A stretch of DNA of 64,000 nt. Source: a bacterium. Lineage in GTDB: Bacteria > SZUA-79 > Acidulodesulfobacterales > Acidulodesulfobacteraceae. The notes below the pieces were generated by a model, which saw nothing but the letters and a program-made list of their open reading frames with translations, was not told the DNA's origin and ran no database searches. Shown here in pieces: positions 8,554 to 17,233 of the stretch. A program made the translations under genes and the position numbers. The first letter of the stretch is position 1, and each line of letters begins with the position of its first letter. The stretch spans positions 1 through 64,000 of the forward strand of contig JAJYYR010000001.1 in the NCBI GenBank assembly GCA_021800805.1, in the 5' to 3' direction.

Positions 8554-8820
8554 ATGACCGACTTTTTTAGCGACGTCAAGGATGTTTCCAAAAAAAAAGA
8601 ACTTGCAGATATGGTGCAGGAAATTACGCTTATGAAGGTAGCGATAGACGATATAAAAGACGCATACGACGTTAAAGACGAAGACCATCTTTTAAAAAAA
8701 ATAAAAAACGGCGAGGTTCCCGAACATCCAACCTACGAAGGATATCTCTCTATATTACATATGCGGGACTATATAGACCATTACAGGATTAAAATCCAAA
8801 AATTTATGGACGAACTATAA
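8554..8820 (+). CDS. Small charged protein, possible antitoxin partner
   Basis: 88 residues, mostly helical in appearance and rich in Asp, Glu and Lys, with no signal peptide or membrane segment. The only recognisable feature is a KNGEVPEHPTYEGYLSIL segment near residues 50-67. It has a strong ribosome site (GGGAGGAT 7 nt before ATG). It lies 26 bp after nosY and 18 bp before a TumE-like gene, so it is placed where an antitoxin would be. I cannot assign a family; a nos accessory role is also possible. Confidence 0.8.
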   Translation: MTDFFSDVKDVSKKKELADMVQEITLMKVAIDDIKDAYDVKDEDHLLKKIKNGEVPEHPTYEGYLSILHMRDYIDHYRIKIQKFMDEL

Positions 8821-8838
8821 CTATAGCGAGGTATATTT

Positions 8839-9234
8839 ATGAAACATGAAAAGGATTTGCTTGAAAAGACAAAAATCGGGGAAGAATTCGGCGTTACCCT
8901 TGCAGGCGATATAAATCATAATTTTGGTAATATTCTGAAATCTCCGGCAGAAATCAAAAGCGACGGATTACTGCTTCAATTTAAAGACGGCTCTCAACTT
9001 GAATTGCATTACCCCGATAAAAAAGAGTATTCTTTTAATTTCTTAAAAGGCGGTAAAAAATTATTCATTATAGACACCGCTCCCGTCCATAACGAATTAG
9101 AAACGTTCCCGAACCACATTCATAATTTCGAGGGAAAACTGACGAAGGACGAAATTACGAATATTAATAATGAACCTGTTGAAAATATCAAAAACTTCTT
9201 AAGGTTTTTTGGGTATCTGCAAGGGAACAATTAA
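8839..9234 (+). CDS. TumE-like (DUF6516) protein, possible toxin
   Basis: 131 residues, soluble. The C-terminal half follows the pattern I associate with TumE/DUF6516 toxins: a FKDGSQLEL strand, a YSFNFLKGGKKL strand, IIDTAPVHNELETFPNHIH with spaced histidines, and a closing VENIKNFLRFFGYL helix. TumE proteins act as toxins with a small upstream antitoxin; that activity is inferred here. Ribosome site GCGAGGT precedes ATG 8839. Its TAA stop is directly followed by the ATG of the second nosD (9235), a tight join to the nos genes. Confidence 0.8.
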   Translation: MKHEKDLLEKTKIGEEFGVTLAGDINHNFGNILKSPAEIKSDGLLLQFKDGSQLELHYPDKKEYSFNFLKGGKKLFIIDTAPVHNELETFPNHIHNFEGKLTKDEITNINNEPVENIKNFLRFFGYLQGNN

Positions 9235-10556
9235 ATGAATAATAAAAAATTAATAATTTTTTTTTATTCATTATTTGGCTGTCGGCAAAAGCCGTTTTCG
9301 CAAAAACCCTTTACGTCGGCGCGGGAAAGGCTTATCCGAATATTCAGAAAGCGATAGATTCGGCTGATAACGGCGATACAATTATAGTCCAAGGGGGCAA
9401 ATATGCCGGAGACATATTTATAAACAAGCCGCTAACTTTAATAGGAATTAATAATCCGATAATAAACGGGCAATTCAAAGGAAGCATAATAACCGTCAAT
9501 GCAAAACACGTAACTGTTAAAGGATTCAGGCTGATAAACAGCGGCGATAACCTCGGAAAAATGGATGCGGGCGTGTTTCTCAAGCAAAAAGCCCTTTTTG
9601 CGATTATAGAAAATAATTACATAATAAATTCAAACTCTAATGGAATTTATGTGGACGGTGCGTTTTTCGCAACGGTAAAGAATAATTTTATTACCTCGAC
9701 GAGAAAACTTCCTTACGGCAACAGGAGTTATGGAATTTATTTATGGAATGCTCAATACGGGGTATTTGAAAAAAATTTAATAAAATATTTCGTAGGTGGG
9801 TTTTACGTTATATCTTCTCCGAATTCGTATATTTTAAAAAATATTATAATGCACGTTTATTACGGAACGCATTATATGTTTTCTTATCATGGCATCGTTG
9901 CGGGAAACTTAGTAAAAGACTCGGTGGACGGTCTGGCGCTTATGGATTCTAGATATATCTTAGCCGCATTTAACACGGTTATCGGAGCTAAAAATAAAGG
10001 ATTTTTATTTACCAACGCATTTTATAATACCATAGTGAACAACACTGTAATAAATTGCGCAAAAGGAATGGATTTTGACGATACGGTTTACAATAAAATA
10101 ATACATAACCTTGTAATAAATAATAAAATAGGAATGCATGTATGGGCAGGTTCTTTTCCGAACACCGTTTATGATAATTCTTTTATTAATAATACCTTTC
10201 AAATTAAATTCCTTGCCCATAATAATGTTTACTGGGATTACGCGAAAAAAGGCAATTACTGGTCGGATTATAACGGATTCAGTATAAAAAAAAATGATAT
10301 AGGTTCTTTGCCATACAGGTCAAACTCAATCTTAAGCTATATTTACTGGAAATATCCGATTGCAAAATTATTATTAAGCGGGTCTCCTGTTATTCAGGCG
10401 TTAGAATTTATCGAAAACAGTTTTCCTATTTTTACTATTCCGGGTATTGTCGACAGATATCCGTATTTAAAGCCGACTTTCCCAAAAAAAATAATAATAA
10501 AATCAACAAAAAAAGGATTTTCTTATATTGCAATAAAATCCATGTTTAACAAATAA
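9235..10556 (+). pseudogene. nosD: Second nosD, split by a frameshift in a T9 tract
   Basis: Paralogue of the NosD at 5379. ATG 9235 has AAGGGAAC just upstream and opens a reading frame that stops after about 40 codons. From 9267 on, another frame encodes the rest of NosD without interruption to 10556. One extra T in the run at 9257-9265 restores a continuous 440-residue protein with a normal signal peptide (MNNKK, hydrophobic core, AKAVFA cleavage region), close to the 443 residues of copy 1. The rear frame has no ATG before 9561 and no ATG, GTG or TTG near its front. Options are real inactivation, slipped-strand phase variation, or a homopolymer sequencing error. The beta-helix body is well conserved, which argues for recent or reversible loss. 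Confidence 0.85.
9257..9265 (+). repeat. T9 tract at the frameshift point
   Basis: Nine T in the signal-peptide region of the second nosD. T10 would give one open frame; T9 does not. Slippage in such a tract could switch the gene on and off. Confidence 0.7.
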
Positions 10557-10582
10557 AAAAAACGATCGGGAGAAAAGAACAA

Positions 10583-11629
10583 ATGAATAAATTTTTTAAG
10601 TTAGCTATTCTTGCTTTATTTTTATGCTCATTTTCCTTTATTTTAAATTCCTGCGCTAAATATAAAAAGAAAACCGCGCCTAAAAAAATAGAAATAAAAA
10701 AAAGCTTTTATTCTATGGGAACATTCTGGGAGATAAAGGTCGTTTCGAGCTATAAAAATAAATTGCGGGATTTAAATGCCGTAGCGGCTGCCGAAAAAAG
10801 AGTAAGACAATTAGACGGTATTTTAAGCAACTATAAACCTTCGAGCAACGTTTCTTTAATTAATCGATATGCAGGGATAAAACCGGTAATAGCCGCCCCC
10901 GATACCTTAAGGCTTTTGAAGTTAAGTCTTAAATTCTATAAACTAACGTATAAAACTTTTAACGTAACAGTAGAACCGATAATGAAAATCTGGGGATTTT
11001 ACAGCAAAAAATACGTCGTGCCGGATGACAAAAATATTAGAAATGCCGTTTTACTCGATAATCCAAAATTTATAAAAATAAAAGGCAATAAAGTTTTTTT
11101 AGAAAAAAAGAATATGGGCATAGATTTCGGCGGCGACGGCGAAGGTTACGGTATTGACGGGGCGCTTTTCGTTCTAAAAAGATACGGCGTAAAAAACGCG
11201 CTTATAAACGGTGGCGGACAGATTACGGCGATAGGGAAAAATTTAAAAGGGAAATACTGGCGGGTCGGGCTTTTAAATCCGCTCGATAAAAATAAGATAG
11301 TTAAGATTATAAGGTTAAAAAACGCATCCTTAAATACATCCGCAAATTACGAAAACCATTTTTTATATAAAGGTAAATATTACGGTCATATTATGAACCC
11401 TAAAACGGGAACTCCGATAAACAGCGAGTTTTTAAGCGACACGGTTATCGTAAAAAATAAATATTTCAAACTTCCCTCGACCGTTTCGGATGCTCTGTCC
11501 TGCGCCTTTTTCATACTTAATAGAAAACAGATTCATAGAGTTATAAAAAAATTAAACAAACCGATAAAAGTCGTTCTTATAAAAAAAGCCGATAACAAAC
11601 CGGGTTTCAAAATATATTTGCTTAAATAA
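10583..11629 (+). CDS. nosX: NosX/ApbE FAD:protein FMN transferase lipoprotein
   Basis: Transfers FMN from FAD onto a Thr/Ser of target proteins, here most likely NosR. 348 residues: signal peptide with lipobox LNSC, then the ApbE fold with MGTFWEI near residue 46, DFGGDGEGYGID (about 181-192) and NGGGQITAIG. The usual GG-x-KG-x substrate loop appears as GGDGEGYGID, a mild variant. Ribosome site CGGGAG lies before ATG 10583. Last gene of the nos cluster; it converges on the cco cluster with 14 bp between stop codons. Confidence 0.87.
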   Translation: MNKFFKLAILALFLCSFSFILNSCAKYKKKTAPKKIEIKKSFYSMGTFWEIKVVSSYKNKLRDLNAVAAAEKRVRQLDGILSNYKPSSNVSLINRYAGIKPVIAAPDTLRLLKLSLKFYKLTYKTFNVTVEPIMKIWGFYSKKYVVPDDKNIRNAVLLDNPKFIKIKGNKVFLEKKNMGIDFGGDGEGYGIDGALFVLKRYGVKNALINGGGQITAIGKNLKGKYWRVGLLNPLDKNKIVKIIRLKNASLNTSANYENHFLYKGKYYGHIMNPKTGTPINSEFLSDTVIVKNKYFKLPSTVSDALSCAFFILNRKQIHRVIKKLNKPIKVVLIKKADNKPGFKIYLLK

Positions 11630-11643
11630 TAGCAAAGGATTTC

Positions 11644-12891
11644 TTATGCCCTGTGCGGCACATAAATAGAAACCGGATTTGTTTCAAAAGGTTTTCCGGT
11701 CTTAGGTGAAATTAAAGACATTTTAAAGTCGTGAACGCCGGGGGTTAATACTCCTTTTTTTACCCCCGCGTAAAAAATAATCCTTTCTTTTCCGTGCGGA
11801 TTTAATATTATAAAAGATTTCCGCCCCTCCAAAAATTGGTGTTTTGAAAAAACGGAGCTGTTTATTTCAGGTTTTACCGCAATTTTTTTATCGGTAAAAT
11901 TTGTCGCATTTATTACGAATTTATTTAAAAAATAACCTTTAAGTTTAGGCGAATCATAATTCCAGTAATGGTATAAGTTGTAATTTGCGGCGGTAAACCT
12001 GATTTTTCCGACCCTAAAAGGCGCTAAATACATTAATCCGCCTATGGAAAATAAAACTAAGACTAGAAAACCGACTTTATAATTCAAAAAAGAAAGTCTG
12101 TTGTTTTCTCCCCTGAAACCGAATTTAATAAATTTTTCGGGGCAGGCATCGACGCATTTAGCACAGTTAAAACATGTCCTGAAATGCGTATTTCTTGGAT
12201 CAAAGTCCTGAGGGCAGACGTCTTTGCAATCGGTGCAGGTTTTGCAAACGTTTCCTTGTGGTTTATAACTTATCCCTATAGAATTTTCGTCCGATAAGGA
12301 CGACTGAGTGTAGCCGTATAAGCAGTAATCACACATTTTAGGTCTTAACACCGTTAAATCGATTATAAACAAGGGAAACACTACAAACAGAGGATATAAA
12401 AGATTTTCAAAATTAAACGAACTTAAAGAATTAAAATTAATAAAATATGAAGAAACAGAATAAGTTAAAGCGGCGGATAATATCCCTATAAATGAATAAA
12501 CCGCTATTTTTTCGGGAAGTCCGCGCTTTATTTTCGATTCTCCCTTATTGACCGCGCTTTTATGGAATACTTTTTTTATTTTATTTACAACGTAATCCCT
12601 GAATTCGTAAAGAGTTAGCTGAGGGCAGAAAAAACCGCACCAGACTCTTCCGAACAAAAGATATATCCAATATCCCGCTATAATTAAAAACGACAAAAAC
12701 AGCGTGACTTCATAAACCGATACCGAATTCAAATATATTTGGCGGTGCAAAAAAAAGATCGAGTCTGTTTTTTTATCCAATCTTATGAATCCCAAAACGG
12801 GAGTTAAAAATAATAAAAAAATTATAAAAATCTGCGTAAATCTTCTTAAAATTAAAAGTCTCGTAATTTTTGAATCTTTAATTTTTTCCAT
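11644..12891 (-). CDS. ccoG: CcoG-like polyferredoxin, second paralogue
   Basis: Membrane iron-sulfur protein of the CcoG/FixG/RdxA family, which reduces copper for cbb3 oxidase assembly. About 415 residues: several membrane helices, GRVWCGFFCPQ near residue 88, KMCDYCLYG, then CKTCTDCKDVCP and CFNCAKCVDACP (two 4Fe-4S sites), a further helix and a C-terminal Ig-like domain. ATG 12891 has AAGGTGA 5 nt before it; a GTG at 12900 in the same frame is less likely. It overlaps the upstream paralogue by 14 bp. It is shorter than the usual ~460-480 residues. Confidence 0.85.
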   Translation of the reverse strand: MEKIKDSKITRLLILRRFTQIFIIFLLFLTPVLGFIRLDKKTDSIFFLHRQIYLNSVSVYEVTLFLSFLIIAGYWIYLLFGRVWCGFFCPQLTLYEFRDYVVNKIKKVFHKSAVNKGESKIKRGLPEKIAVYSFIGILSAALTYSVSSYFINFNSLSSFNFENLLYPLFVVFPLFIIDLTVLRPKMCDYCLYGYTQSSLSDENSIGISYKPQGNVCKTCTDCKDVCPQDFDPRNTHFRTCFNCAKCVDACPEKFIKFGFRGENNRLSFLNYKVGFLVLVLFSIGGLMYLAPFRVGKIRFTAANYNLYHYWNYDSPKLKGYFLNKFVINATNFTDKKIAVKPEINSSVFSKHQFLEGRKSFIILNPHGKERIIFYAGVKKGVLTPGVHDFKMSLISPKTGKPFETNPVSIYVPHRA

Positions 12892-14158
12892 TTCCGTCAC
12901 CTTTTATAAATTTTTTCGTTATAAAAAAAACCGTTTTTTTTGTTGAAACAATCTTACCTTTTGAATTTAAAATGTCAAAATTTACAGGGTAAGGTCCGAT
13001 TCTTAATTTCTTTTCCATATTTCTGCCGTTATGTATATAAAGCACCGGATAAGCCGTTACGCTTTCGTGAGGCTTTATATTCATAGAACCTCCGGAAAAG
13101 AAATACAGTTTTAAATCGGGACTGACTGCTTTAAAAGTAAGACGCCGAGTTTTATCGGAAGCATTTTCTACTATAAGCTTATACTTATTGGCGATAATTT
13201 TATTGTTTGATATAAAAGCCTGATTTATGTTAAATATAGCCTGATTCAAATAATTATAATTAGAAAATTTTAAGGTAAATATTATAAACGACCCTATTAA
13301 TAAAAATAATGCAATGGATACCTTATAAAAAAACGGTCTGTTTTTGGCTTTATTCTTTTTATCTTCCTCCAATCCAAATGAATAGAGTAGATTTTTTCCC
13401 TCTTCATTTTTCGAGTCGAACCTTTCCCTGCAGGCGTCTATACAGTATCCGCAGTTAACGCATTGGATCTGAAGGGCTTTTTTTCTAGGGTCTATTTTCA
13501 TAAAACAGGCATCAGTGCAATTAGTGCAGTCTTTGCATAAAGCATTATCGACCGGCTTATATTCAATTCTTAAAGTTCTAGTATCGTTAAACAGAAACTG
13601 GATGAAACCGTAAGGACAGGCATACATACAGTATTTATGCCTTAAAAGAACCATATCGAATATTATTAATGCCGTAACCGCTCCCGCAATAATCCATAAA
13701 TACGGGGTAAGGTAATTCGGCTCAAGAAAAGCATGCTTTATGATTAAAACCGGGGGTATAAAATATGCAATTAAGTTAAATCCTATAAACAGCGACAATG
13801 CCGTCATAAAAATCAGAACCGCCGCATATATAACCGGTTTTGAAACCGCGCCTGCCTTTTTTTTAATATAATCGAATAACCCCTCGAAAATTTGCGACAA
13901 TATAGTTTGAGGACAGATGAATCCGCAATATACTCTTCCAAAGACGATAGAAACAAAAATAAATGCAAATAAAATAAAAAGCAGAAAAAGCCATAATACG
14001 TAAAATTCATTAATAAAATAATATCTGCCGAATAGGACGATAGTTCCTTTCAAGACGTTCATTCTGATTATATTCAGCAACGGCGCGGCTATAATAAACA
14101 GCGTAGAAATTACTAATAATATCTTGCTTATAAGTTTTATACTTATATTAAATTTCAT
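12878..14158 (-). CDS. ccoG: CcoG-like polyferredoxin, first paralogue
   Basis: 426 residues with the same plan as its neighbour: N-terminal helices, GRVYCGFICPQT (closest to the CcoG consensus), KYCMYACPYGFIQ, CKDCTNCTDACF and CVNCGYCIDACRERF, then a helix and an Ig-like C-terminal domain. In the first ferredoxin motif the residue after the last Cys is Phe rather than Pro. Ribosome site AGGAG is 9 nt before ATG 14158. Tandem pairs of ccoG are uncommon; one may serve the Cu-maturation of the oxidase and the other something else, such as copper supply to NosZ. Confidence 0.88.
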   Translation of the reverse strand: MKFNISIKLISKILLVISTLFIIAAPLLNIIRMNVLKGTIVLFGRYYFINEFYVLWLFLLFILFAFIFVSIVFGRVYCGFICPQTILSQIFEGLFDYIKKKAGAVSKPVIYAAVLIFMTALSLFIGFNLIAYFIPPVLIIKHAFLEPNYLTPYLWIIAGAVTALIIFDMVLLRHKYCMYACPYGFIQFLFNDTRTLRIEYKPVDNALCKDCTNCTDACFMKIDPRKKALQIQCVNCGYCIDACRERFDSKNEEGKNLLYSFGLEEDKKNKAKNRPFFYKVSIALFLLIGSFIIFTLKFSNYNYLNQAIFNINQAFISNNKIIANKYKLIVENASDKTRRLTFKAVSPDLKLYFFSGGSMNIKPHESVTAYPVLYIHNGRNMEKKLRIGPYPVNFDILNSKGKIVSTKKTVFFITKKFIKGDGNGKN

Positions 14159-14254
14159 ATATCTATATACTCCTATATGTCAAAGAAACTAAATCCCGCC
14201 CCAATTCAATTCCGGTTTATTTTTGAGAAATGTTTTTATGCGGATATTGCAACG

Positions 14255-14300
14255 GCGGCGGATTATCCTGTTTTGTTTAAATACAAGGGCGATCCGCCGC
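14255..14300 (-). repeat. GC-rich hairpin between the 44-aa gene and ccoG
   Basis: Nine-base perfect arms (14255-14263 and 14292-14300, GCGGCGGAT/ATCCGCCGC) with a 28-nt loop, standing out in AT-rich DNA. No T tract follows in the direction of transcription, so it is not a classic terminator. An mRNA-stability or processing element inside the cco transcript is a reasonable guess. The surrounding 14159-14337 shows no gene. Confidence 0.45.
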
Positions 14301-14337
14301 TGAAGCGTTAAAGGAAACGATAAATAAAATTACGGGC

Positions 14338-14472
14338 TTACCAGTAAAGATACAGATAAACTACTCCCCAGATAACAAGTCCGGCAATGACAAACATAAG
14401 CCAGACGGGCATTGCTCCGTGCCCGTCGCTTACCTCGATATTCGAGGATTCTTCTGAATGACTCTCGCTCAT
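14338..14472 (-). CDS. 44-residue single-helix protein of the cco cluster
   Basis: Too short for most gene finders. An acidic, Ser/Glu/His-rich N-terminal part (about 20 residues) is followed by one membrane helix beginning MPVWLMFVIAG and ending in aromatic residues YLYLYW. A strong GGAGG stands 7 nt before the ATG. Size, topology and position resemble the single-helix CcoQ or the membrane anchor of CcoP, both of which are otherwise missing here; I cannot tell which. Confidence 0.7.
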   Translation of the reverse strand: MSESHSEESSNIEVSDGHGAMPVWLMFVIAGLVIWGVVYLYLYW

Positions 14473-14507
14473 AATAAAACCTCCATGCTTTTAAAAATTA
14501 AAATAAA

Positions 14508-14669
14508 TTAATGCCTTAGTTTTGCGCTTTTCTCTTCGTTTTTAAGCATCCTTTTTGCTATTTCTTCCGGATTTTTAAACTGTCCGGTTTTTATGCCCCA
14601 GTATAATAAGAAGAAAAAACCCAAACCCATAAAAAGACTCATAAGAATAAGTATAAGATAAAAAAACAT
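14508..14669 (-). CDS. ccoS: CcoS-type cbb3 oxidase assembly protein
   Basis: 53 residues: one N-terminal membrane helix, then YWGIKTGQFKNPEEIAKRML, which matches the helix-x-SGQFDD pattern of CcoS. CcoS is needed for insertion of heme b and copper into the oxidase. The start is 6 nt after the ccoI stop codon, with GGGGGTGA as ribosome site overlapping that stop. The position directly after ccoI is the standard one. Confidence 0.87.
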   Translation of the reverse strand: MFFYLILILMSLFMGLGFFFLLYWGIKTGQFKNPEEIAKRMLKNEEKSAKLRH

Positions 14670-14675
14670 TTTGAT

Positions 14676-17222
14676 TCACCCCCTTATCGTATTTAATATT
14701 GTTTTTTGAATTATTTTTTCATTCTGCCTTTCTACGACGCTGCTTTTTTTAGTCCTGCGTATCCTTAAAGAATTCAGGGTTATAAAAATACTGGACGCCA
14801 TCATAGAAATTGCCGCGCTTAAAGGATTGAGCAATCCGATAACCGCTAAAGGTATAGCGATAAAATTATATATAGAAGAAAACAAAAGATTTTCTTTTAT
14901 AATCCTTTTAACGTCGGAAGAAATTTTAAATAATTTTATAATAGATTTTAAATTTCCGTTTAATAAAACGACATTTGAACGATTAAAAGGAATTTCGTAT
15001 TTTGAAGGAGAAAGAATAGAAACATCTGATTCCTCCATTGCGGGAATATCGTTTAAACCGTCTCCTACAAATACGACTCCTCCGCTCTTTTTTTCGTTTT
15101 TCAATTTTTTTATAAATTCCAGTTTATCTTCCGGTTTCATTTTAAAATATGCGTTCCCCTCGGGTATCCCGACTGCCGAAGCAATAAAATTAACGGCAGG
15201 TTCGTTATCTCCGCTCAGCATTATAACTTTTTTCCCTGCGTCAAGAATTTCTCTTATCGCCTCAAATGCGCCGTCTTTTATCTTGTCGGCAATTACGAAA
15301 AAACATTTTAATTCATCCTCTATGCTTAAATAAACAACCGTTGCCCCTTCTTTTTCATATACATATGCTTTTTTTGCTGTTTCTTCGCTTACGGCTATAC
15401 CGTTTATTTTTAAAAATTCTTCATTTCCTATAAAAATATCGGAATTTTTATATTTTGCGCTTATGCCGTACCCCGTTTTAAAAATAATATCCGAAATATC
15501 CTCTTCCTTTAAATAGTTCCCAGAATTTATTTTAAAAGCTTCCGCTATTCTATCGACAATATTTTTTTCTATTAACCCCGCGACTTGTATAAATTCATCT
15601 TTTAGATGCGCAGGTTTTAAATTATCGGCATTAATTAAAAGAACGACTTCTTTTACCTGCGGCAATCCTTCGGTTATAGTTCCTGTTTTATCGAAAACGA
15701 CGGTATCTGCTTTATTCAAAATTTCAAACGTTTCTGCGCCGTTTATTAAAATATCGTCTTTATGGATTTTCGATATAGCATTCGTTATGGCTAAGGGAGC
15801 GGCAAGACCAAAAGCGCAGGGGCAAGCCACGACAAGCACAGAAATAAATCTTGTTATAGATAAATCAAGGTTGTTCGTAAAAAAATAATAAAAAAGAAAG
15901 GTTAAAAAAGAAACGCCTACTATAACGGGCACAAAAATTTGGGATATTTCGTCTATATATCTTAGCGGCTCTATTTTCATATTATATGCCTTTTCGGCAA
16001 ATCTTATCATTTTAAAAAGATAACTTTTATAAATTTCGGCCTCCGCTTTTATTTTTATCGTTCCGTCTTTATTAATTGAACCGGCAAAGACTTTTTCGCC
16101 GGATTTCTTATTAACGGACAGAGGTTCTCCGCTAAACATAGATTCGTCGATCGTTGCAAATTCGGAAACAAGCTTTCCGTCTGCAGGAATAGGGTCTCCG
16201 GCTTTAACGGACAATACGTCTCCGGCTTTTACGTTTTTTATGTCGATGTCTTTTTCTATGCCGTCAATATCTAATGCCGCAAAATCCGGTTTCAGGCGCG
16301 TTAAGTTATGAAGACCGGAAAGCGAAGACCTTTTAGCGGAAGCCTCGAGAAACTTGCCGAAGGTAATTAAAATCAATATCATAGCAGCCGTATCAAAAAA
16401 TACTCCCGAACTTTTTTTATAAAATCCGAAAGTGATAAAAGAACTGTAAATATAAGCGGATAAGACTCCGATAGAAATTAAAGTATCTGAATTATAAGTT
16501 AATGAAAAGAGTTTTTTAAACGCGCTCTTAAATATGGGATAACCGACGACTAAAACGATTGCAGTAGTAAAAGTCCATAAAATAAAATGGCTATAATTAA
16601 CGATTTGGTTTCTAAGTTTTAAAAAATATTTAGAGTACAGCAAAAGAGAAAATATCATTATATTCATAGACATAAAAATGCCGAACCCAAATCTGGCGAG
16701 CAGAGAATAAGATTCTTCTTTAATATTGTCGTAACTGTCTTCGTATTCGGAAATGGAATACCCTAATTTATTTAAAACATTTTTTATATTTTTTATATTA
16801 GACTCTTTTTTGTCTAAATTAAGCGTAACCGTATGACTGACCGGATTTACTTTTGCGCTTATTACGTTTTCCTGAAGCTCAAGCGCTTTTTCGATTACGG
16901 GTATGCAGGAAGTACACGTTACTCCTTTAATGCCGAAACTTATTTGATTATCGGCGCTTTCTCCGTCTCCGCCTTTATTGACGAATAAAACCGCCGCAGA
17001 TTTTTCTTTTTTAAAAATAGGATCCCGACCCTGTAATTCAAGATCCTTAATAATATAATCGGATATAGAACTTTCACTATCTCCAAGGGTCAGGTATCCT
17101 ATTTTACAGCCGTAACAGCAGAAGTTTAACATATAGGGGGGTGTTTTAACCTCCGCGGTTACGGGCCGTTTAACTTTTGCCCCGCAAAAATCGCAACTTG
17201 CGGGTTTTTGTTTTTCTTTCAT
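14676..17222 (-). CDS. ccoI: Copper-translocating P-type ATPase CcoI/FixI
   Basis: P1B-ATPase that exports copper for cbb3 oxidase assembly. 848 residues: an N-terminal Cys-rich metal-binding element (Cys10, Cys13, Cys35, Cys36, Cys39), an HMA domain with CTSC at 103-106, eight expected helices, the transport motif CPC in VVACPCAFGLA, phosphorylation site DKTGTITEG and hinge GDGLNDIPA. The C-terminus is basic. The start codon has only a weak ribosome site and follows the ccoO fusion by 11 bp, so coupling is likely. Between ccoO and ccoS the assignment to CcoI rather than a general CopA is well supported. Confidence 0.93.
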   Translation of the reverse strand: MKEKQKPASCDFCGAKVKRPVTAEVKTPPYMLNFCCYGCKIGYLTLGDSESSISDYIIKDLELQGRDPIFKKEKSAAVLFVNKGGDGESADNQISFGIKGVTCTSCIPVIEKALELQENVISAKVNPVSHTVTLNLDKKESNIKNIKNVLNKLGYSISEYEDSYDNIKEESYSLLARFGFGIFMSMNIMIFSLLLYSKYFLKLRNQIVNYSHFILWTFTTAIVLVVGYPIFKSAFKKLFSLTYNSDTLISIGVLSAYIYSSFITFGFYKKSSGVFFDTAAMILILITFGKFLEASAKRSSLSGLHNLTRLKPDFAALDIDGIEKDIDIKNVKAGDVLSVKAGDPIPADGKLVSEFATIDESMFSGEPLSVNKKSGEKVFAGSINKDGTIKIKAEAEIYKSYLFKMIRFAEKAYNMKIEPLRYIDEISQIFVPVIVGVSFLTFLFYYFFTNNLDLSITRFISVLVVACPCAFGLAAPLAITNAISKIHKDDILINGAETFEILNKADTVVFDKTGTITEGLPQVKEVVLLINADNLKPAHLKDEFIQVAGLIEKNIVDRIAEAFKINSGNYLKEEDISDIIFKTGYGISAKYKNSDIFIGNEEFLKINGIAVSEETAKKAYVYEKEGATVVYLSIEDELKCFFVIADKIKDGAFEAIREILDAGKKVIMLSGDNEPAVNFIASAVGIPEGNAYFKMKPEDKLEFIKKLKNEKKSGGVVFVGDGLNDIPAMEESDVSILSPSKYEIPFNRSNVVLLNGNLKSIIKLFKISSDVKRIIKENLLFSSIYNFIAIPLAVIGLLNPLSAAISMMASSIFITLNSLRIRRTKKSSVVERQNEKIIQKTILNTIRG

Positions 17223-17233
17223 AATTTAGCGTT

